Assembly (NCBI RefSeq): GCF_001424985.1
Contig: NZ_LMDA01000001.1
Location: forward strand, 434,001 to 498,000
Direction: 5' to 3'
Source of the DNA: Rhizobium sp. Root1212
GTDB lineage: Bacteria; Pseudomonadota; Alphaproteobacteria; Rhizobiales; Rhizobiaceae
DNA length: 64,000 bases
The position numbers were made by a program, and so were the translations under genes. Within the stretch, counting starts at the first letter, position 1. Each line of letters begins with the position of its first letter. Positions 54,144 to 63,947 of this stretch are shown piece by piece. The notes under the pieces are model-generated. The model saw only the letters and a list, made by a program, of their open reading frames with translations, was not told the DNA's origin and searched no databases.

Positions 54144-54404
54144 ATGACACAGATCAGTCTGAAGGACGCCAAGGCGACCTTTTCCCATGTCATCGACAAA
54201 GCCGCAGCCGGCGAATTTGTAACGATCACCCGTCATGGCCGCGCCGCAGCCGTGATCGTGAGCGTCGATGCAGCCGAGGCCGCCAGAAAGGCGATGGCAC
54301 CGCACAGCCAAAGCCTCGTCGACTATCTGAAAACCTTTCCCGATATGTCTGAAGGGGATGTCTTCGCCCGTAATCCCGCGCCGTCGCGGGATATTGAACT
54401 GTGA
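54144..54404 (+). CDS. Phd/YefM-type antitoxin
   Basis: This 86-residue protein has the Phd/YefM N terminus: TQISLKDAKATFSHVIDKAAAGEFVTITRHGRAAAVIVSVDAAEAA, the DNA-binding and dimer domain. The C-terminal tail (VDYLKTFPDMSEGDVFARNPAPSRDIEL) is the flexible part that should fold on the toxin. The stop overlaps the start of the toxin by four bases (GTGA). The gene is preceded by a 30-base palindrome that is the likely autoregulatory operator. Confidence 0.93.
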   Translation: MTQISLKDAKATFSHVIDKAAAGEFVTITRHGRAAAVIVSVDAAEAARKAMAPHSQSLVDYLKTFPDMSEGDVFARNPAPSRDIEL

Positions 54405-54859
54405 GCGGCTTTCTTCTGGATACGAATATCATATCGCTTCTGGCGCCTGCCCGGAACGAAGCTTCGGCGGCATTCGTCACGTGGCTGGAAGAGCGCGAGC
54501 AGGAAAACGGCATCTATCTTTCGGCCGTAACCGTCCACGAGATAGACAAAGGCATCCATCTTTTGCGATCACGCGGCGCAAACGCCAAGGCGGAAATGTT
54601 TGCGGCATGGCTTACGGGCTTGACGGCCGCCTATCGGGATCGGATTCTTTCGCTCGACACGATGGTTGCGCGGTTTTCAGGAGAGCTGGAAGCTAAGGCC
54701 GCCTCTGCCGGTATCAATTCCGGTGCCATGGATGCGATGATTGCAGGAACGGCCAAGGCTTACGATTTGACGGTGGTAACCCGCAATCTGAAAGATTTTC
54801 AAGCCTTCGGCGTAGCTGTCATTTCGCCGGATATCGCAACTGGTACAGATCGAGTTTAG
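54401..54859 (+). CDS. PIN-domain toxin VapC
   Basis: This 152-residue PIN ribonuclease starts with GTG at 54401. The catalytic acids are at the usual places: D7 in FLLDTNII, E47 in VTVHEIDKGIHLL, D111 in GAMDAMIAGTAKAYDL and D132 in TRNLKDFQAFGV. VapC toxins cleave tRNA or rRNA and arrest translation when the antitoxin is lost. The pair is inserted between xseB and the pirin gene, in an otherwise conserved region, and is likely a mobile accessory module. Confidence 0.95.
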   Translation: MSGFLLDTNIISLLAPARNEASAAFVTWLEEREQENGIYLSAVTVHEIDKGIHLLRSRGANAKAEMFAAWLTGLTAAYRDRILSLDTMVARFSGELEAKAASAGINSGAMDAMIAGTAKAYDLTVVTRNLKDFQAFGVAVISPDIATGTDRV

Positions 54860-54893
54860 CCGGCCACCCATAGCCGCTCAAAGGAGAAGCCCC

Positions 54894-55817
54894 ATGTCCT
54901 TCTTTCCCGGAAAAGACCCTGATGCGGGGGATGCGCCGGCGTGCGATGCCATCGAGTTGATGATCATTCCGCGCACCAGCGATATCGGCAATTTCCAGGT
55001 GCGACGGGCGTTGCCGACGGCCAAGCGGCGGCTGGTCGGGCCGTTCGTGTTCTTCGATCGCATGGGACCGGCGCTGCTTAAGGCGGGACAGGCGATGGAT
55101 GTGCGGCCGCATCCGCATATCGGGCTTTCCACCGTCACCTATCTGTTCGACGGGGAGATCAAGCATCGCGATAGCCTCGGCACCGAGATGGTCATCCGGC
55201 CGGGCGACCTGAACCTGATGACCGCCGGGCGCGGCATCGTGCATTCGGAGCGTTCGCCGGAAAACCTGCGCGGGCGGGATCATTCAATCTCCGGGCTGCA
55301 GACGTGGCTGGCGCTGCCCAACCAATACGAGGAAATCGACCCGATCTTCGCCCATACGGAAAAGCGCGATATGCCGGCCTTCCGGCAGGACGGGCTGGAG
55401 GGCCGCGTCGTCATCGGCTCCTTCGAGAGCATGACGTCGCCGGTGAAGGTTTTCTCCGATACGATCTATGTCGATCTTTCGATCGAAGCCGGCAAAAGCG
55501 CGCCCTTTGCCGCGAGCTGGGAGGAGCGCGCGCTCTATATCCTGTCGGGCGAAGCGATCATCGCCGGCGACCATTTTACCGATAACCAGCTCTTGGTTTT
55601 TCGCCCCGGCGATCCGATCACCATCACCGGCGGACCGGCGGGCTGTCATGTCATGCTTTTCGGCGGTGCGCCCATGGGTTCGCAGCGGTATATCTGGTGG
55701 AATTTCGTTTCTTCCTCCAAGGAACGCATCGAACAGGCCAAGGAAGAGTGGAGAACAGGCCGTTTCGATATCGTGCCGGGCGACGAGGAAGAGTTTATTC
55801 CTTTGCCGGAAAGCTGA
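54894..55817 (+). CDS. Pirin family protein
   Basis: This 307-residue double-cupin protein has the metal-binding motifs of pirins: RPHPHIGLSTVTYLFDGEIKHRDSLG and MTAGRGIVHSERSP in the first cupin. The second cupin contains ALYILSGEAIIAGDHFTDNQLLVF. Several bacterial pirins are quercetin dioxygenases; others act in redox sensing. Activity is not predicted here. It precedes dxs on the same strand, an order often seen in rhizobia. Confidence 0.94.
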   Translation: MSFFPGKDPDAGDAPACDAIELMIIPRTSDIGNFQVRRALPTAKRRLVGPFVFFDRMGPALLKAGQAMDVRPHPHIGLSTVTYLFDGEIKHRDSLGTEMVIRPGDLNLMTAGRGIVHSERSPENLRGRDHSISGLQTWLALPNQYEEIDPIFAHTEKRDMPAFRQDGLEGRVVIGSFESMTSPVKVFSDTIYVDLSIEAGKSAPFAASWEERALYILSGEAIIAGDHFTDNQLLVFRPGDPITITGGPAGCHVMLFGGAPMGSQRYIWWNFVSSSKERIEQAKEEWRTGRFDIVPGDEEEFIPLPES

Positions 55818-55956
55818 TATTCGTTAAACTCCGGCCCCGTGTCGCAGAAAAACCCGCTTTTGCAATCCTTGTGGTTTGCGTTTAAAGACCCACATTTGCG
55901 GACACATCTTTCCAGAATCGCGGCGCAGCGGTGCGGCGCGAGAAGAGGCATTCAGC

Positions 55957-57894
55957 GTGACACAACTGCCAGCCCAGCCCCTGCCGGCGACACCCCTTCT
56001 CGACAAGGTGACATACCCTGACGACCTGAAGAAGATCGACGACAAGGATCTGCCGCAGCTGGCAACGGAACTGCGCGCCGAAATGATCGATGCCGTGTCG
56101 CGGACCGGCGGGCATCTGGGCGCCGGCCTCGGCGTGGTCGAACTGACCATCGCCATCCACAAGGTGTTCAACACCCCGCATGACAGGCTGATCTTCGATG
56201 TCGGCCACCAGTGTTATCCGCACAAGATCCTGACCGGGCGGCGCGACCGCATCCGCACGCTGCGCCAGGAAGACGGCCTCTCCGGCTTCACCCGCCGGGC
56301 CGAGAGCGAATACGACCCCTTCGGCGCCGCCCATTCGTCCACCTCCATCTCCGCCGGTCTCGGCATGGCCGTGGCCTCGCAGCTTTCCGGCGAGCCGCGC
56401 AATGTAATCGCCGTGATCGGCGATGGCGCGATGTCGGCCGGCATGGCCTATGAGGCGCTGAACAATGCCGGCGCGCTCGATGCGCGCCTCATCGTCATCC
56501 TCAACGACAACGACATGTCGATTGCGCCGCCGACCGGCGCGATGAGCGCCTATCTCGCACGGCTGGCTTCCGGCCGCACCTATATGGGCTTCCGCGATCT
56601 CGGCAAGAAACTGACGGCCTATCTCGGCAAGAAGGTCGACCGCGCCATCACCCGCGCCGTCGAGCATGCCCGCGGCTATATGACGGGCGGCACGCTGTTC
56701 GAGGAGATGGGCTTTTATCACATCGGCCCGATCGACGGGCACTCCTTCGATCACCTGCTGCCGGTGCTGCGCAATGTGCGCGACAATGCCTCCGGCCCGG
56801 TTCTGATCCATGTCGTGACCCAGAAGGGCAAGGGCTATCCGCCGGCCGAGGCCGCTGCCGACAAGTATCACGGCGTCAACACCTTCGACGTCATCACCGG
56901 CGCGCAGGCGAAGGCCAAGCCGAATGCGCCGGCCTACACCTCCGTCTTTGCCGAGGCGCTGACGCAGGAGGCCGGCTTTGACGACAAGATCGTCGCGATC
57001 ACCGCCGCCATGCCCTCCGGCACCGGCCTCGACAAGTTTGCGCTGGCGCATCCGAGCCGCATTTTCGATGTCGGTATTGCCGAGCAGCATGCCGTGACCT
57101 TTGCCGCCGGCCTTGCCTCCGAAGGCTACAAGCCTTTCTGCGCGCTCTATTCCACCTTCCTGCAGCGCGGCTACGACCAGGTCGTGCATGACGTGGCGAT
57201 CCAGGGGCTGCCGGTGCGGTTTCCGATCGATCGCGCCGGTTTCGTCGGCGCCGATGGCCCGACCCATGCCGGCTCCTTTGATACGACTTATCTCGCCACC
57301 CTGCCCGGCTTCGTGGTGATGGCCGCGGCCGACGAGGCGGAACTGAAGCATATGGTGCGCACGGCGGCGGCGTATGACGACGGCCCGATCTCCTTCCGCT
57401 ACCCACGTGGCGAAGGTGTCGGCGTCGATATGCCGGAACGCGGGGAAATTCTTCAGATCGGCAAGGGCCGCTTGATGAAGCAGGGATCGAAGGTGGCGCT
57501 GCTTTCCTTCGGCACGCGCCTCGCCGAATGTCTGGCGGCGGCCGAGGATCTCGATGCCGCCGGGCTTTCCACAACGGTTGCCGATGCCCGCTTCGCCAAG
57601 CCGCTCGATCATGACCTGATCCGCCAGCTTGCCCGCCATCACGAGGTGCTGATCACCATCGAGGAAGGTGCCGTCGGCGGCTTCGGCAGCCATGTGCTGC
57701 AGTTCCTGGCGATGGAAGGCCTGCTCGACAACGGGCTCAAGGTACGCCCGATGGTGCTTCCGGATATCTGGATGGAACAGGCCAAGCCGGAAGCCATGTA
57801 TGCCAGGGCGGGCCTCGACCGCGCCGGCATCGTTTCGACCGTCTTCAAGGCGCTCGGCCAGAAACAGGGCATCGGTCTGGGCGCCGCCGGCTGA
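55957..57894 (+). CDS. dxs: 1-deoxy-D-xylulose-5-phosphate synthase
   Basis: This 645-residue TPP enzyme condenses pyruvate and glyceraldehyde 3-phosphate, the entry step of the MEP pathway. TPP and metal motifs are [37 protein letters not shown] (GDG...N motif) and the C-terminal transketolase-like [16 protein letters not shown]. The start is GTG at 55957 with GAGG at 55945-55948; upstream residues do not match the family. Its pathway partner ispH lies at 24701. Confidence 0.98.
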   Translation: MTQLPAQPLPATPLLDKVTYPDDLKKIDDKDLPQLATELRAEMIDAVSRTGGHLGAGLGVVELTIAIHKVFNTPHDRLIFDVGHQCYPHKILTGRRDRIRTLRQEDGLSGFTRRAESEYDPFGAAHSSTSISAGLGMAVASQLSGEPRNVIAVIGDGAMSAGMAYEALNNAGALDARLIVILNDNDMSIAPPTGAMSAYLARLASGRTYMGFRDLGKKLTAYLGKKVDRAITRAVEHARGYMTGGTLFEEMGFYHIGPIDGHSFDHLLPVLRNVRDNASGPVLIHVVTQKGKGYPPAEAAADKYHGVNTFDVITGAQAKAKPNAPAYTSVFAEALTQEAGFDDKIVAITAAMPSGTGLDKFALAHPSRIFDVGIAEQHAVTFAAGLASEGYKPFCALYSTFLQRGYDQVVHDVAIQGLPVRFPIDRAGFVGADGPTHAGSFDTTYLATLPGFVVMAAADEAELKHMVRTAAAYDDGPISFRYPRGEGVGVDMPERGEILQIGKGRLMKQGSKVALLSFGTRLAECLAAAEDLDAAGLSTTVADARFAKPLDHDLIRQLARHHEVLITIEEGAVGGFGSHVLQFLAMEGLLDNGLKVRPMVLPDIWMEQAKPEAMYARAGLDRAGIVSTVFKALGQKQGIGLGAAG

Positions 57895-57914
57895 TCGCCG
57901 CCGCTTTCAGCGCT

Positions 57915-59042
57915 TCATTCGGCGGGCGAGAGTTTCGCCATGGCGGGGGCCGCATCGCGCGCTCCACCGGAAACGGCGCGTGCAGTCTTTCGCCGCTCCA
58001 GACAATAGGCGAGCGCCAATTGCATCATGCAGCCGGCGGTCATTACCAGCAATTGCACGGAGAGCGGCGTTTGCGGGTATACCCGCATCATCACCAAAGC
58101 GCAGAACGACAGGAGCACGCCGACCGAGAAGATAGGCAGGCTATGCCGGCCCGCCGTGCAGAGAAGCTGCATGGAGGGGTGATCGGCCATCTTCTTCACA
58201 GCCGGGATATTCCAGGCCAGATAAAGGATCGCCAGCACATTGATGATCCGCAAAGGCCCGCCATTCGTCTTGGAGACGAGTTCGTGATGGAGGTTGCCGA
58301 ACGGGGAATCGATGGCGTCGAAGTAAATGGCCATGTTGGCGGGGATGGCCACAAGGGCAAAGACTGCCGCGGCCGCAAACAGTGGGCCGTTATAGGGTAG
58401 AACAGGCTGGCCGCGCTTCATGCGGATGCCAAGGCATATGCCCATCACGAAGATGAACTGCCACGACAGCGGATCGAAATACCAGATGTGCCCCTCGAGC
58501 GCGAGGTTCACGAAATTGATGTGGCCCATGCCGGCAACAAGCCAGACGGCGCCGGAAAGCGCCAGAAGCAAGGCGATCGAGCGATCGTGAAGCACGAAGA
58601 TGAAGGGCGCAAGCAGCAGCAGCACGACATAAAGCGGCAGAATATCGAGATTGCCGGGCATGAAGCTGAGCGCTAGCGCCTCAAGACCATGCCACAACGG
58701 GTCCTTCCAGAAATCCACCATGTCGATGGCCTTTGCCGCAGCCCGGAAATAACCGAGCGCGACCGCGGCAACCGCCGCCATGACGGCGAAGAGCAGCAGA
58801 TGGACAAGGTACAGCCGCCAGGCCCGCTTCCACGGCCGCTCGACCATGAGCGTGGCGCCGGGCCGGTAGTAGGCGAGCGCCGCCGACATGCCGGACAAGA
58901 GTACGAACATCTCGGAGGCATCGCAGAAGCCGCGCGAATGCTGGAAGGCGAGCGAGAAGGTGAATTCCGCATGGCCGATAAAAATCAACAGCAGCGATAG
59001 ACCTCGCAAAAGGTCGATCCTGTTTTCCCGCTGTTTGCTCAT
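57915..59042 (-). CDS. opgC: OpgC-family glucan acyltransferase
   Basis: This 375-residue membrane protein has about ten hydrophobic helices and the OpgC domain pattern: NRIDLLRGLSLLLIFIGHAEFTFSLAFQHSRGFCDASEMFVLLSGMSAALAY at the N terminus, with acyltransferase-like His and Glu residues, and FMPGNLDILPLYVVLLLLAPF. OpgC succinylates osmoregulated periplasmic (cyclic) glucans, which are abundant in rhizobia. The C-terminal 30 residues are charged and cytosolic. It is on the opposite strand between dxs and tlyA. Confidence 0.88.
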   Translation of the reverse strand: MSKQRENRIDLLRGLSLLLIFIGHAEFTFSLAFQHSRGFCDASEMFVLLSGMSAALAYYRPGATLMVERPWKRAWRLYLVHLLLFAVMAAVAAVALGYFRAAAKAIDMVDFWKDPLWHGLEALALSFMPGNLDILPLYVVLLLLAPFIFVLHDRSIALLLALSGAVWLVAGMGHINFVNLALEGHIWYFDPLSWQFIFVMGICLGIRMKRGQPVLPYNGPLFAAAAVFALVAIPANMAIYFDAIDSPFGNLHHELVSKTNGGPLRIINVLAILYLAWNIPAVKKMADHPSMQLLCTAGRHSLPIFSVGVLLSFCALVMMRVYPQTPLSVQLLVMTAGCMMQLALAYCLERRKTARAVSGGARDAAPAMAKLSPAE

Positions 59043-59247
59043 TCCCGTCCCCGAGCTTGCTGTTGTTGTCCCACCACGCAGTCACGCCTAAGTGCTTAAG
59101 GCAAAATCGTTACTCTTCCCGCCGATCCGGTCGGTAGAATTTTAGCAATCGGCATTTTTCCCGGCATGGCTCATGTTCTCGCGCCAATATTTTGCCCCGC
59201 TGGGCCAAAAGCCTTGCCATCCTTGGGCCGACAGGTCATGACGGGCC

Positions 59248-60033
59248 ATGTCGAACAGCTCCAAAATCTCCCTTCGCCTCGATCAGCTGCTGCTCAATCG
59301 GGGCCTCGTCGCCAGCCGCTCGCGCGCCCGCGACGCCATCCAGCGCGGCACCGTGACCGTCGACGGCAAGCTCGTCACCAAGGCAAGCGCCAATATCGCC
59401 GAAGACGCCAAAATCGAAATCGACGATCCGGTGCAGGCCTATGTCTCGCGCGCGGCGCTGAAGCTGAAGGCGGGGCTTGAGCATTTCAAGCTTTCGCCCG
59501 AAGGCTGCGACTGTCTCGATATCGGCGCTTCCACCGGCGGCTTTACCGAAATCCTTCTTCACAATGGCGCAAACCATGTGATCGCCGTCGATGTCGGCCA
59601 TGGCCAGTTGCATCCGCGCCTTGAGGGCGACGAGCGCGTCACCAATATCGAGGGACTGAATGCGCGCGTTCTGGACGAGGATTATCTGGAAGACCGCGCG
59701 ATTTCCTTCGTGGTTTCGGATGTCTCGTTCATCTCGCTGAAGCTCGCCCTGCCACCGGCGCTCGATCTCGCCGAGACGGGCGCGCATTGCGTGCTCTTGG
59801 TCAAGCCGCAATTCGAGGCGGGACGCGAGGCGATCAGCAAGGCGGGGCTTCTGAAGGACCCCTCCACCGCGCCGGCCGTTGCAGCGGAGCTTGAACGCTG
59901 GCTTGTCGAGGATATGGGCTGGGAAAGCCTCGGCCTCATCCCCTCGCCGATCGCCGGCGGCGACGGCAACGAGGAATTTCTGCTCGCCGGGCGCAAGCCG
60001 CTGGACGAAGAAGACGGCGAGGACGAGGCATGA
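59248..60033 (+). CDS. tlyA: TlyA family rRNA (cytidine-2'-O)-methyltransferase
   Basis: This 261-residue protein combines an N-terminal S4 RNA-binding domain (LRLDQLLLNRGLVASRSRARDAIQRGTVTVDGK) with an RrmJ/FtsJ-like methyltransferase domain (CDCLDIGASTGGFTEILL for SAM binding; SDVSFISLKLALPPAL). TlyA proteins methylate rRNA cytidines and set capreomycin susceptibility; the older name is haemolysin A. The stop overlaps the start of the next gene by four bases. Confidence 0.95.
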   Translation: MSNSSKISLRLDQLLLNRGLVASRSRARDAIQRGTVTVDGKLVTKASANIAEDAKIEIDDPVQAYVSRAALKLKAGLEHFKLSPEGCDCLDIGASTGGFTEILLHNGANHVIAVDVGHGQLHPRLEGDERVTNIEGLNARVLDEDYLEDRAISFVVSDVSFISLKLALPPALDLAETGAHCVLLVKPQFEAGREAISKAGLLKDPSTAPAVAAELERWLVEDMGWESLGLIPSPIAGGDGNEEFLLAGRKPLDEEDGEDEA

Positions 60034-61280
60034 GTTCGGAAACCCTGACCATCGAAAAGCTCGGCCTTTCCGGCGACGGCGTGGCGCGCGGACCCTTCGG
60101 TCCCGTCTATGTCTCCTTCACGCTGCCGGGCGAGACGGCGGCGCTTGCCGTCAACAAGACCCATGGCACCGTCATGTCGATGAGCGAGATTTCGCCGGAG
60201 CGGGTTGCGCCGAAGTGTCGGCATTTCGGGCCGGACGGCGTCAACGGCACCTGCGGCGGCTGTTCGCTGCAGCATGCGAGCGACGCGCTCTATCACGATT
60301 TCAAGCGGCAGATCGTCATCGATGCGCTGAAATCCAAGGCGCTTGCCGCCGAGGTCGCGCCGCTGGTACTTGCCCATCCCGGCGAACGCCGCCGCGTCGT
60401 GTTCACCGCGCGGCGCACGGAAAAGGAGCTGCTGCTCGGCTTCAACACGCCGGAAAGCCATCACATCGTTTCGATTTCAGAATGTCCCATCGCAAGCCCC
60501 GGCATCGTGTCGCGGCTTGCCATCATCCGGACGGTTGCCGAAGCGCTGGCCACTAATGCCGAGCCGTTCCGGCTCACCGTTCTGGAGACGCAGACCGGGC
60601 TCGATCTTGCGGCCGAAGGCATCAAGAAGTTCGATGATGCCAGACGCCGCAAGGTGGTGGAAACCGTGCTTTCGGTGCGCGGCGTAGCGCGGGTGTCCGT
60701 CGATGGCGAAATCCTCGTCGAGCCGATCAAGCCGCTGATCGATTTCGGCGGCGTGCAGGTCTCGCCGCCACCGGGCGGTTTTACCCAGGCAACGAAGCCG
60801 GGCGAAGATGCCATGGCCGATCTCGTCATCCGCCATGTCGGCAAGGCAAAGCGGGTGGCCGATCTGTTTTCCGGCTCCGGCACGTTTTCGCTACGGCTTG
60901 CCCGCCTGGCCCGCGTTCATGCGGTGGAAGGCGAGGACAAGGCCCTGAAGGCACTGGATTTCGCCGCCCGCAACACGCAGGGGCTGAAGCCGGTGACGAT
61001 CGAGAAGCGCGACCTCTTCCGCCGGCCGCTGATGGCCTCGGAACTCAAGGTCTATGACGCCATCGTCTTCGACCCGCCGCGGGCGGGGGCGGAAGCGCAG
61101 TGCCGCGAAATCGCGCGCTCGGGCGTGAAGAAGATCGCCGCCGTTTCCTGCAATCCGCAGACGCTGGTGCGCGACCTGCGCATCCTTGTCGATGCTGGTT
61201 ATAGGATTACATCGGTGACGCCGATCGACCAGTTTCTGTGGTCGAGCCATGTGGAAGTGGTGGCGACGCTGGAGAAGTGA
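60030..61280 (+). CDS. Fe-S class I RNA (uracil-5-)methyltransferase, RlmD/TrmA family
   Basis: This 416-residue protein has an N-terminal TRAM-like region, then an iron-sulfur cluster motif (CRHFGPDGVNGTCGGCSLQH plus a fourth Cys in SECPIAS), as in RlmD. The SAM domain contains DLFSGSGTFSLRLAR, FDPPRAGAEAQC and the catalytic nucleophile in AVSCNPQTLVRDL. The likely target is a uridine in 23S rRNA or tRNA. It overlaps the tlyA stop by four bases, suggesting coordinated expression of two RNA modification enzymes. Confidence 0.94.
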   Translation: MSSETLTIEKLGLSGDGVARGPFGPVYVSFTLPGETAALAVNKTHGTVMSMSEISPERVAPKCRHFGPDGVNGTCGGCSLQHASDALYHDFKRQIVIDALKSKALAAEVAPLVLAHPGERRRVVFTARRTEKELLLGFNTPESHHIVSISECPIASPGIVSRLAIIRTVAEALATNAEPFRLTVLETQTGLDLAAEGIKKFDDARRRKVVETVLSVRGVARVSVDGEILVEPIKPLIDFGGVQVSPPPGGFTQATKPGEDAMADLVIRHVGKAKRVADLFSGSGTFSLRLARLARVHAVEGEDKALKALDFAARNTQGLKPVTIEKRDLFRRPLMASELKVYDAIVFDPPRAGAEAQCREIARSGVKKIAAVSCNPQTLVRDLRILVDAGYRITSVTPIDQFLWSSHVEVVATLEK

Positions 61281-61307
61281 AACGCAACAATAATTGTGCG
61301 GAGATGG

Positions 61308-61427
61308 AAACCCCTCCCCAACCCTCCCCACAAGGGGGAGGGAGTCTATGGAGCAAGCTTTGGCTTCAGAGTCCCGCCAACCTCGGTAAGCCCCCTCCCA
61401 CTTGTGGGGAGGGTTGGGGAGGGGTTT
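61308..61427. repeat. Palindromic intergenic repeat, family C copy 1
   Basis: AAACCCCTCCCCAACCCTCC opens the element and GGAGGGTTGGGGAGGGGTTT closes it, pairing perfectly over 20 bases. The inside contains CCACAAGGGGGAGGG and CCCTCCCACTTGTGG arms. A diverged copy lies at 63841-63931. Confidence 0.92.
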
Positions 61428-61445
61428 CATTCCAGCCCCAAACGC

Positions 61446-61472
61446 AAAAAGGCCCGGACGAACCGGGCCTTT
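61446..61472 (-). terminator. Terminator of the chemoreceptor gene
   Basis: The stem AAAGGCCCGG / CCGGGCCTTT (61448-61472) with a 5-base loop is followed on the minus strand by TTTTTGCG. It can also act on the plus strand after the RNA methyltransferase gene. Confidence 0.9.
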
Positions 61473-61496
61473 CGTATTTGGGCATGTCGCTTCCGC

Positions 61497-63602
61497 TTAT
61501 GCAGCCCGGCGGGCATGGCCCGGCTGGCGCTGCGCAACCTGCCCCGTGTCGCCGAGCTTGAACTGGGAGAGCAGCGCGTTGAGGGCGGCTGCTTCCTGGG
61601 CGAGGCCGTGGCTGGCGGCGGTTTGTTCCTCGACCATGGCGGCGTTCTGCTGGGTGCCCTGGTCCATGGTGTTGACCGCCGTGTTGATCTCCTGCAGGCC
61701 GGTCGACTGTTCGCGGGTGGCGGTGACGATCGCGTTGATGTGGGTGTTGATCTCCTGCACCTCCGCGACGATCACTTCGAGCGCCTTGCCGGTTTCGCCG
61801 ACCAAAGCGACGCCGGAGCGGACCTGCTCGCCGGAAGCGGTGATCAGCGTCTTGATCTCCTTGGCGGCATTGGCAGAACGCTGGGCGAGTTCACGGACTT
61901 CCTGTGCCACGACGGCAAAGCCCTTGCCGGCTTCCCCGGCCCGCGCGGCTTCGACACCGGCGTTGAGCGCAAGCAGGTTAGTCTGGAAGGCGATGTCGTC
62001 GATCACGCCGATGATGTTGGAGATTTCGCCGGACGATTTTTCGATACCCTGCATGGCGTTGACCGCATCGCGGACGACCATGCCGGACTTTTCCGCACCG
62101 GTGCGGGTGCGGGAGACGAGCGCGCCGACTTCCTCGGCGCGGTGGGCCGAATCCTTGACCGTCGTGGTGATCTCTTCCAGCGCAGCGGCGGTTTCCTCGA
62201 CGGAGGCTGCCTGCTGTTCGGTGCGGCGGGCGAGATCGTCGGCAGCCTGGCGGATTTCGTGGGCGCCGGCATCGATAGCACGGGCATTGTCGCCAACGGT
62301 CGCCATGGCATCGTGCAGCTTGGCGACCGAGCCGTTGAAATCTGCGCGCAGGCGGTCGAGATGGGCGACGAACGGGGTGTTGATCCGGTAGCCGAGATCG
62401 CCTTCCGCCAGACGGCCAAGGCCGGCAGCGAGCGCATCGACGGCGTGCTGGATATCGGCCGTTTCACGTGCCTTCTGGGCTTCGCGCTCGCGGCGCTCCT
62501 TCTCCGACAGGGTGCGGCCCTGTTCGGCTTCTCCTTCGAGGCGGGTGCGCTCGATGGCGTTGTCGCGGAAGACGGCGACGGCGGCCGCCATGTGGCCGAT
62601 CTCGTCCTTGCGGTCCGCATCCGGGATCTGCTCGGAAACGTCGCCGCGGGCGAGTCTGGTCATCACGTCCGTCATACGCACGACGGGGCGGACGACGAGA
62701 CTGGACAGAAGCATCCCGAGCACGCCGACCATGACGATGACGCCGACGATGGTGCCGATGGAGGCGGCGACGCGGAATTCGCCGATGCTGGCATAGGCGA
62801 GATCGCGATCGACGACGAGGCAGAGCATCCAGTTGCCGACCGGCAGGCCTTTTACCGGCAGGAAGCTGACGAGAACCGGCTTGCCGTTGAGCTGGGTTTC
62901 GAGGAGGCCCTTGCCGTCGACGGCCGGGGTCTCGGCCGGGAACACGTCGGCGAGCGACTTGGAAACCAGCTTGCCATCGGGATGAACCAGAACCGTGCCG
63001 GCGCTGTTGACGAGGAAGGCTGAGCCGATGCCGCCGAGATCGACGTCGCCGATCATGCCGAGCAGGCCCTGCAGCGGGAAGTCCGTGCCGGTGACGCCGA
63101 CCAGCTTGCCGTCGCGCTTGACCGGAACGGCGGCGCTGATCACCAGTTCGTTGGTGGAGGCGTCGTTATAGGGGTCGGTCAGCAACGGGCCGTCGAGCTT
63201 GACGGCATCCTTGTACCAACCGCGCTTGCGCGGATCGAAGCCTGCCGGCATTTCGCCGGGCGGCAGGCGTGTGAAGCTGCCGTTGTTCTCGTCGCCGAAA
63301 TAGACCATCGCGAATTCGCGCGTCATCAGCGGCGTATTGAAGCCCTTCAGGATATCTTCCGGAGTGGCCGACTTGCCCGCCACGTCGGCGGCGAATTCGG
63401 TCAGCATCACGCGGGCATTCAGCCAGTTGGCAATGCTCTCGGCGGCCTGTTTGCCGGAGGAGGAAAGGTTGTCCTCGACGGCCTTGGTGGCGACGGCGCG
63501 CTGGAGACTGTCGATATAGGTCGAGAAACCGGCAAAGGCGGCGACGACGACGAGCGACGCGGCGATCAGGATGCGCGTCATGAGATTGGAACTGCGGAGC
63601 AA
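61497..63602 (-). CDS. Methyl-accepting chemotaxis protein (dCache sensor)
   Basis: This 701-residue receptor starts with TTG at 63602 with GGAAGG 6-7 bases upstream; an ATG at 63581 is the alternative. It has an N-terminal helix (about 9-28), a periplasmic double-Cache sensor (about 35-275, with [36 protein letters not shown]), a second helix (about 285-310), a HAMP domain ([20 protein letters not shown]) and a cytosolic signalling domain with the hairpin tip [37 protein letters not shown]. It has no obvious C-terminal CheB/R-tethering pentapeptide (it ends HARRAA). No che genes are adjacent. Confidence 0.95.
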   Translation of the reverse strand: MLRSSNLMTRILIAASLVVVAAFAGFSTYIDSLQRAVATKAVEDNLSSSGKQAAESIANWLNARVMLTEFAADVAGKSATPEDILKGFNTPLMTREFAMVYFGDENNGSFTRLPPGEMPAGFDPRKRGWYKDAVKLDGPLLTDPYNDASTNELVISAAVPVKRDGKLVGVTGTDFPLQGLLGMIGDVDLGGIGSAFLVNSAGTVLVHPDGKLVSKSLADVFPAETPAVDGKGLLETQLNGKPVLVSFLPVKGLPVGNWMLCLVVDRDLAYASIGEFRVAASIGTIVGVIVMVGVLGMLLSSLVVRPVVRMTDVMTRLARGDVSEQIPDADRKDEIGHMAAAVAVFRDNAIERTRLEGEAEQGRTLSEKERREREAQKARETADIQHAVDALAAGLGRLAEGDLGYRINTPFVAHLDRLRADFNGSVAKLHDAMATVGDNARAIDAGAHEIRQAADDLARRTEQQAASVEETAAALEEITTTVKDSAHRAEEVGALVSRTRTGAEKSGMVVRDAVNAMQGIEKSSGEISNIIGVIDDIAFQTNLLALNAGVEAARAGEAGKGFAVVAQEVRELAQRSANAAKEIKTLITASGEQVRSGVALVGETGKALEVIVAEVQEINTHINAIVTATREQSTGLQEINTAVNTMDQGTQQNAAMVEEQTAASHGLAQEAAALNALLSQFKLGDTGQVAQRQPGHARRAA

Positions 63603-63947
63603 GGCGGGCCTTCCTTATGCGTTACGAGCGAGTGGGCTCGGAGCTTGAGGGTGGGCGGAAATTTTCCGGGGAATGGCGGGACATGCCGCAAAGGGCGCAA
63701 ACGCCCGCATCATGCGGACGGCATCAATGGCCGCAGGGTAAGCGAACGTACTTAAGGTCGCGTTAAATTTGATCCGGCTCACACGACCGGAGCGCGAGGC
63801 GGCAGGGCGGATCGAGGGCGTGCGCGGGTGGTGGGAAAGGTCCCTCCCCAACTCTCCGCACAAGGGGCGGAAGTTTAAACGCCGAGGCCAAAACCCGCTC
63901 CGCAGGCTCCCTCCCGCTTGTGGGGAGGTGTCTTTTTCAGAACACCA
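63603..63947. other. Intergenic region with a diverged family C repeat
   Basis: No gene was found between the chemoreceptor and the partial gene at the window end. A diverged copy of repeat family C (TCCCTCCCCAACTCTCCGCA ... CTCCCTCCCGCTTGTGGGGAGG) occupies about 63841-63931. The stretch around 63748-63775 (TACTTAAGG, GTTAAATTTGATC) is relatively AT-rich and may hold the chemoreceptor promoter. Confidence 0.6.
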
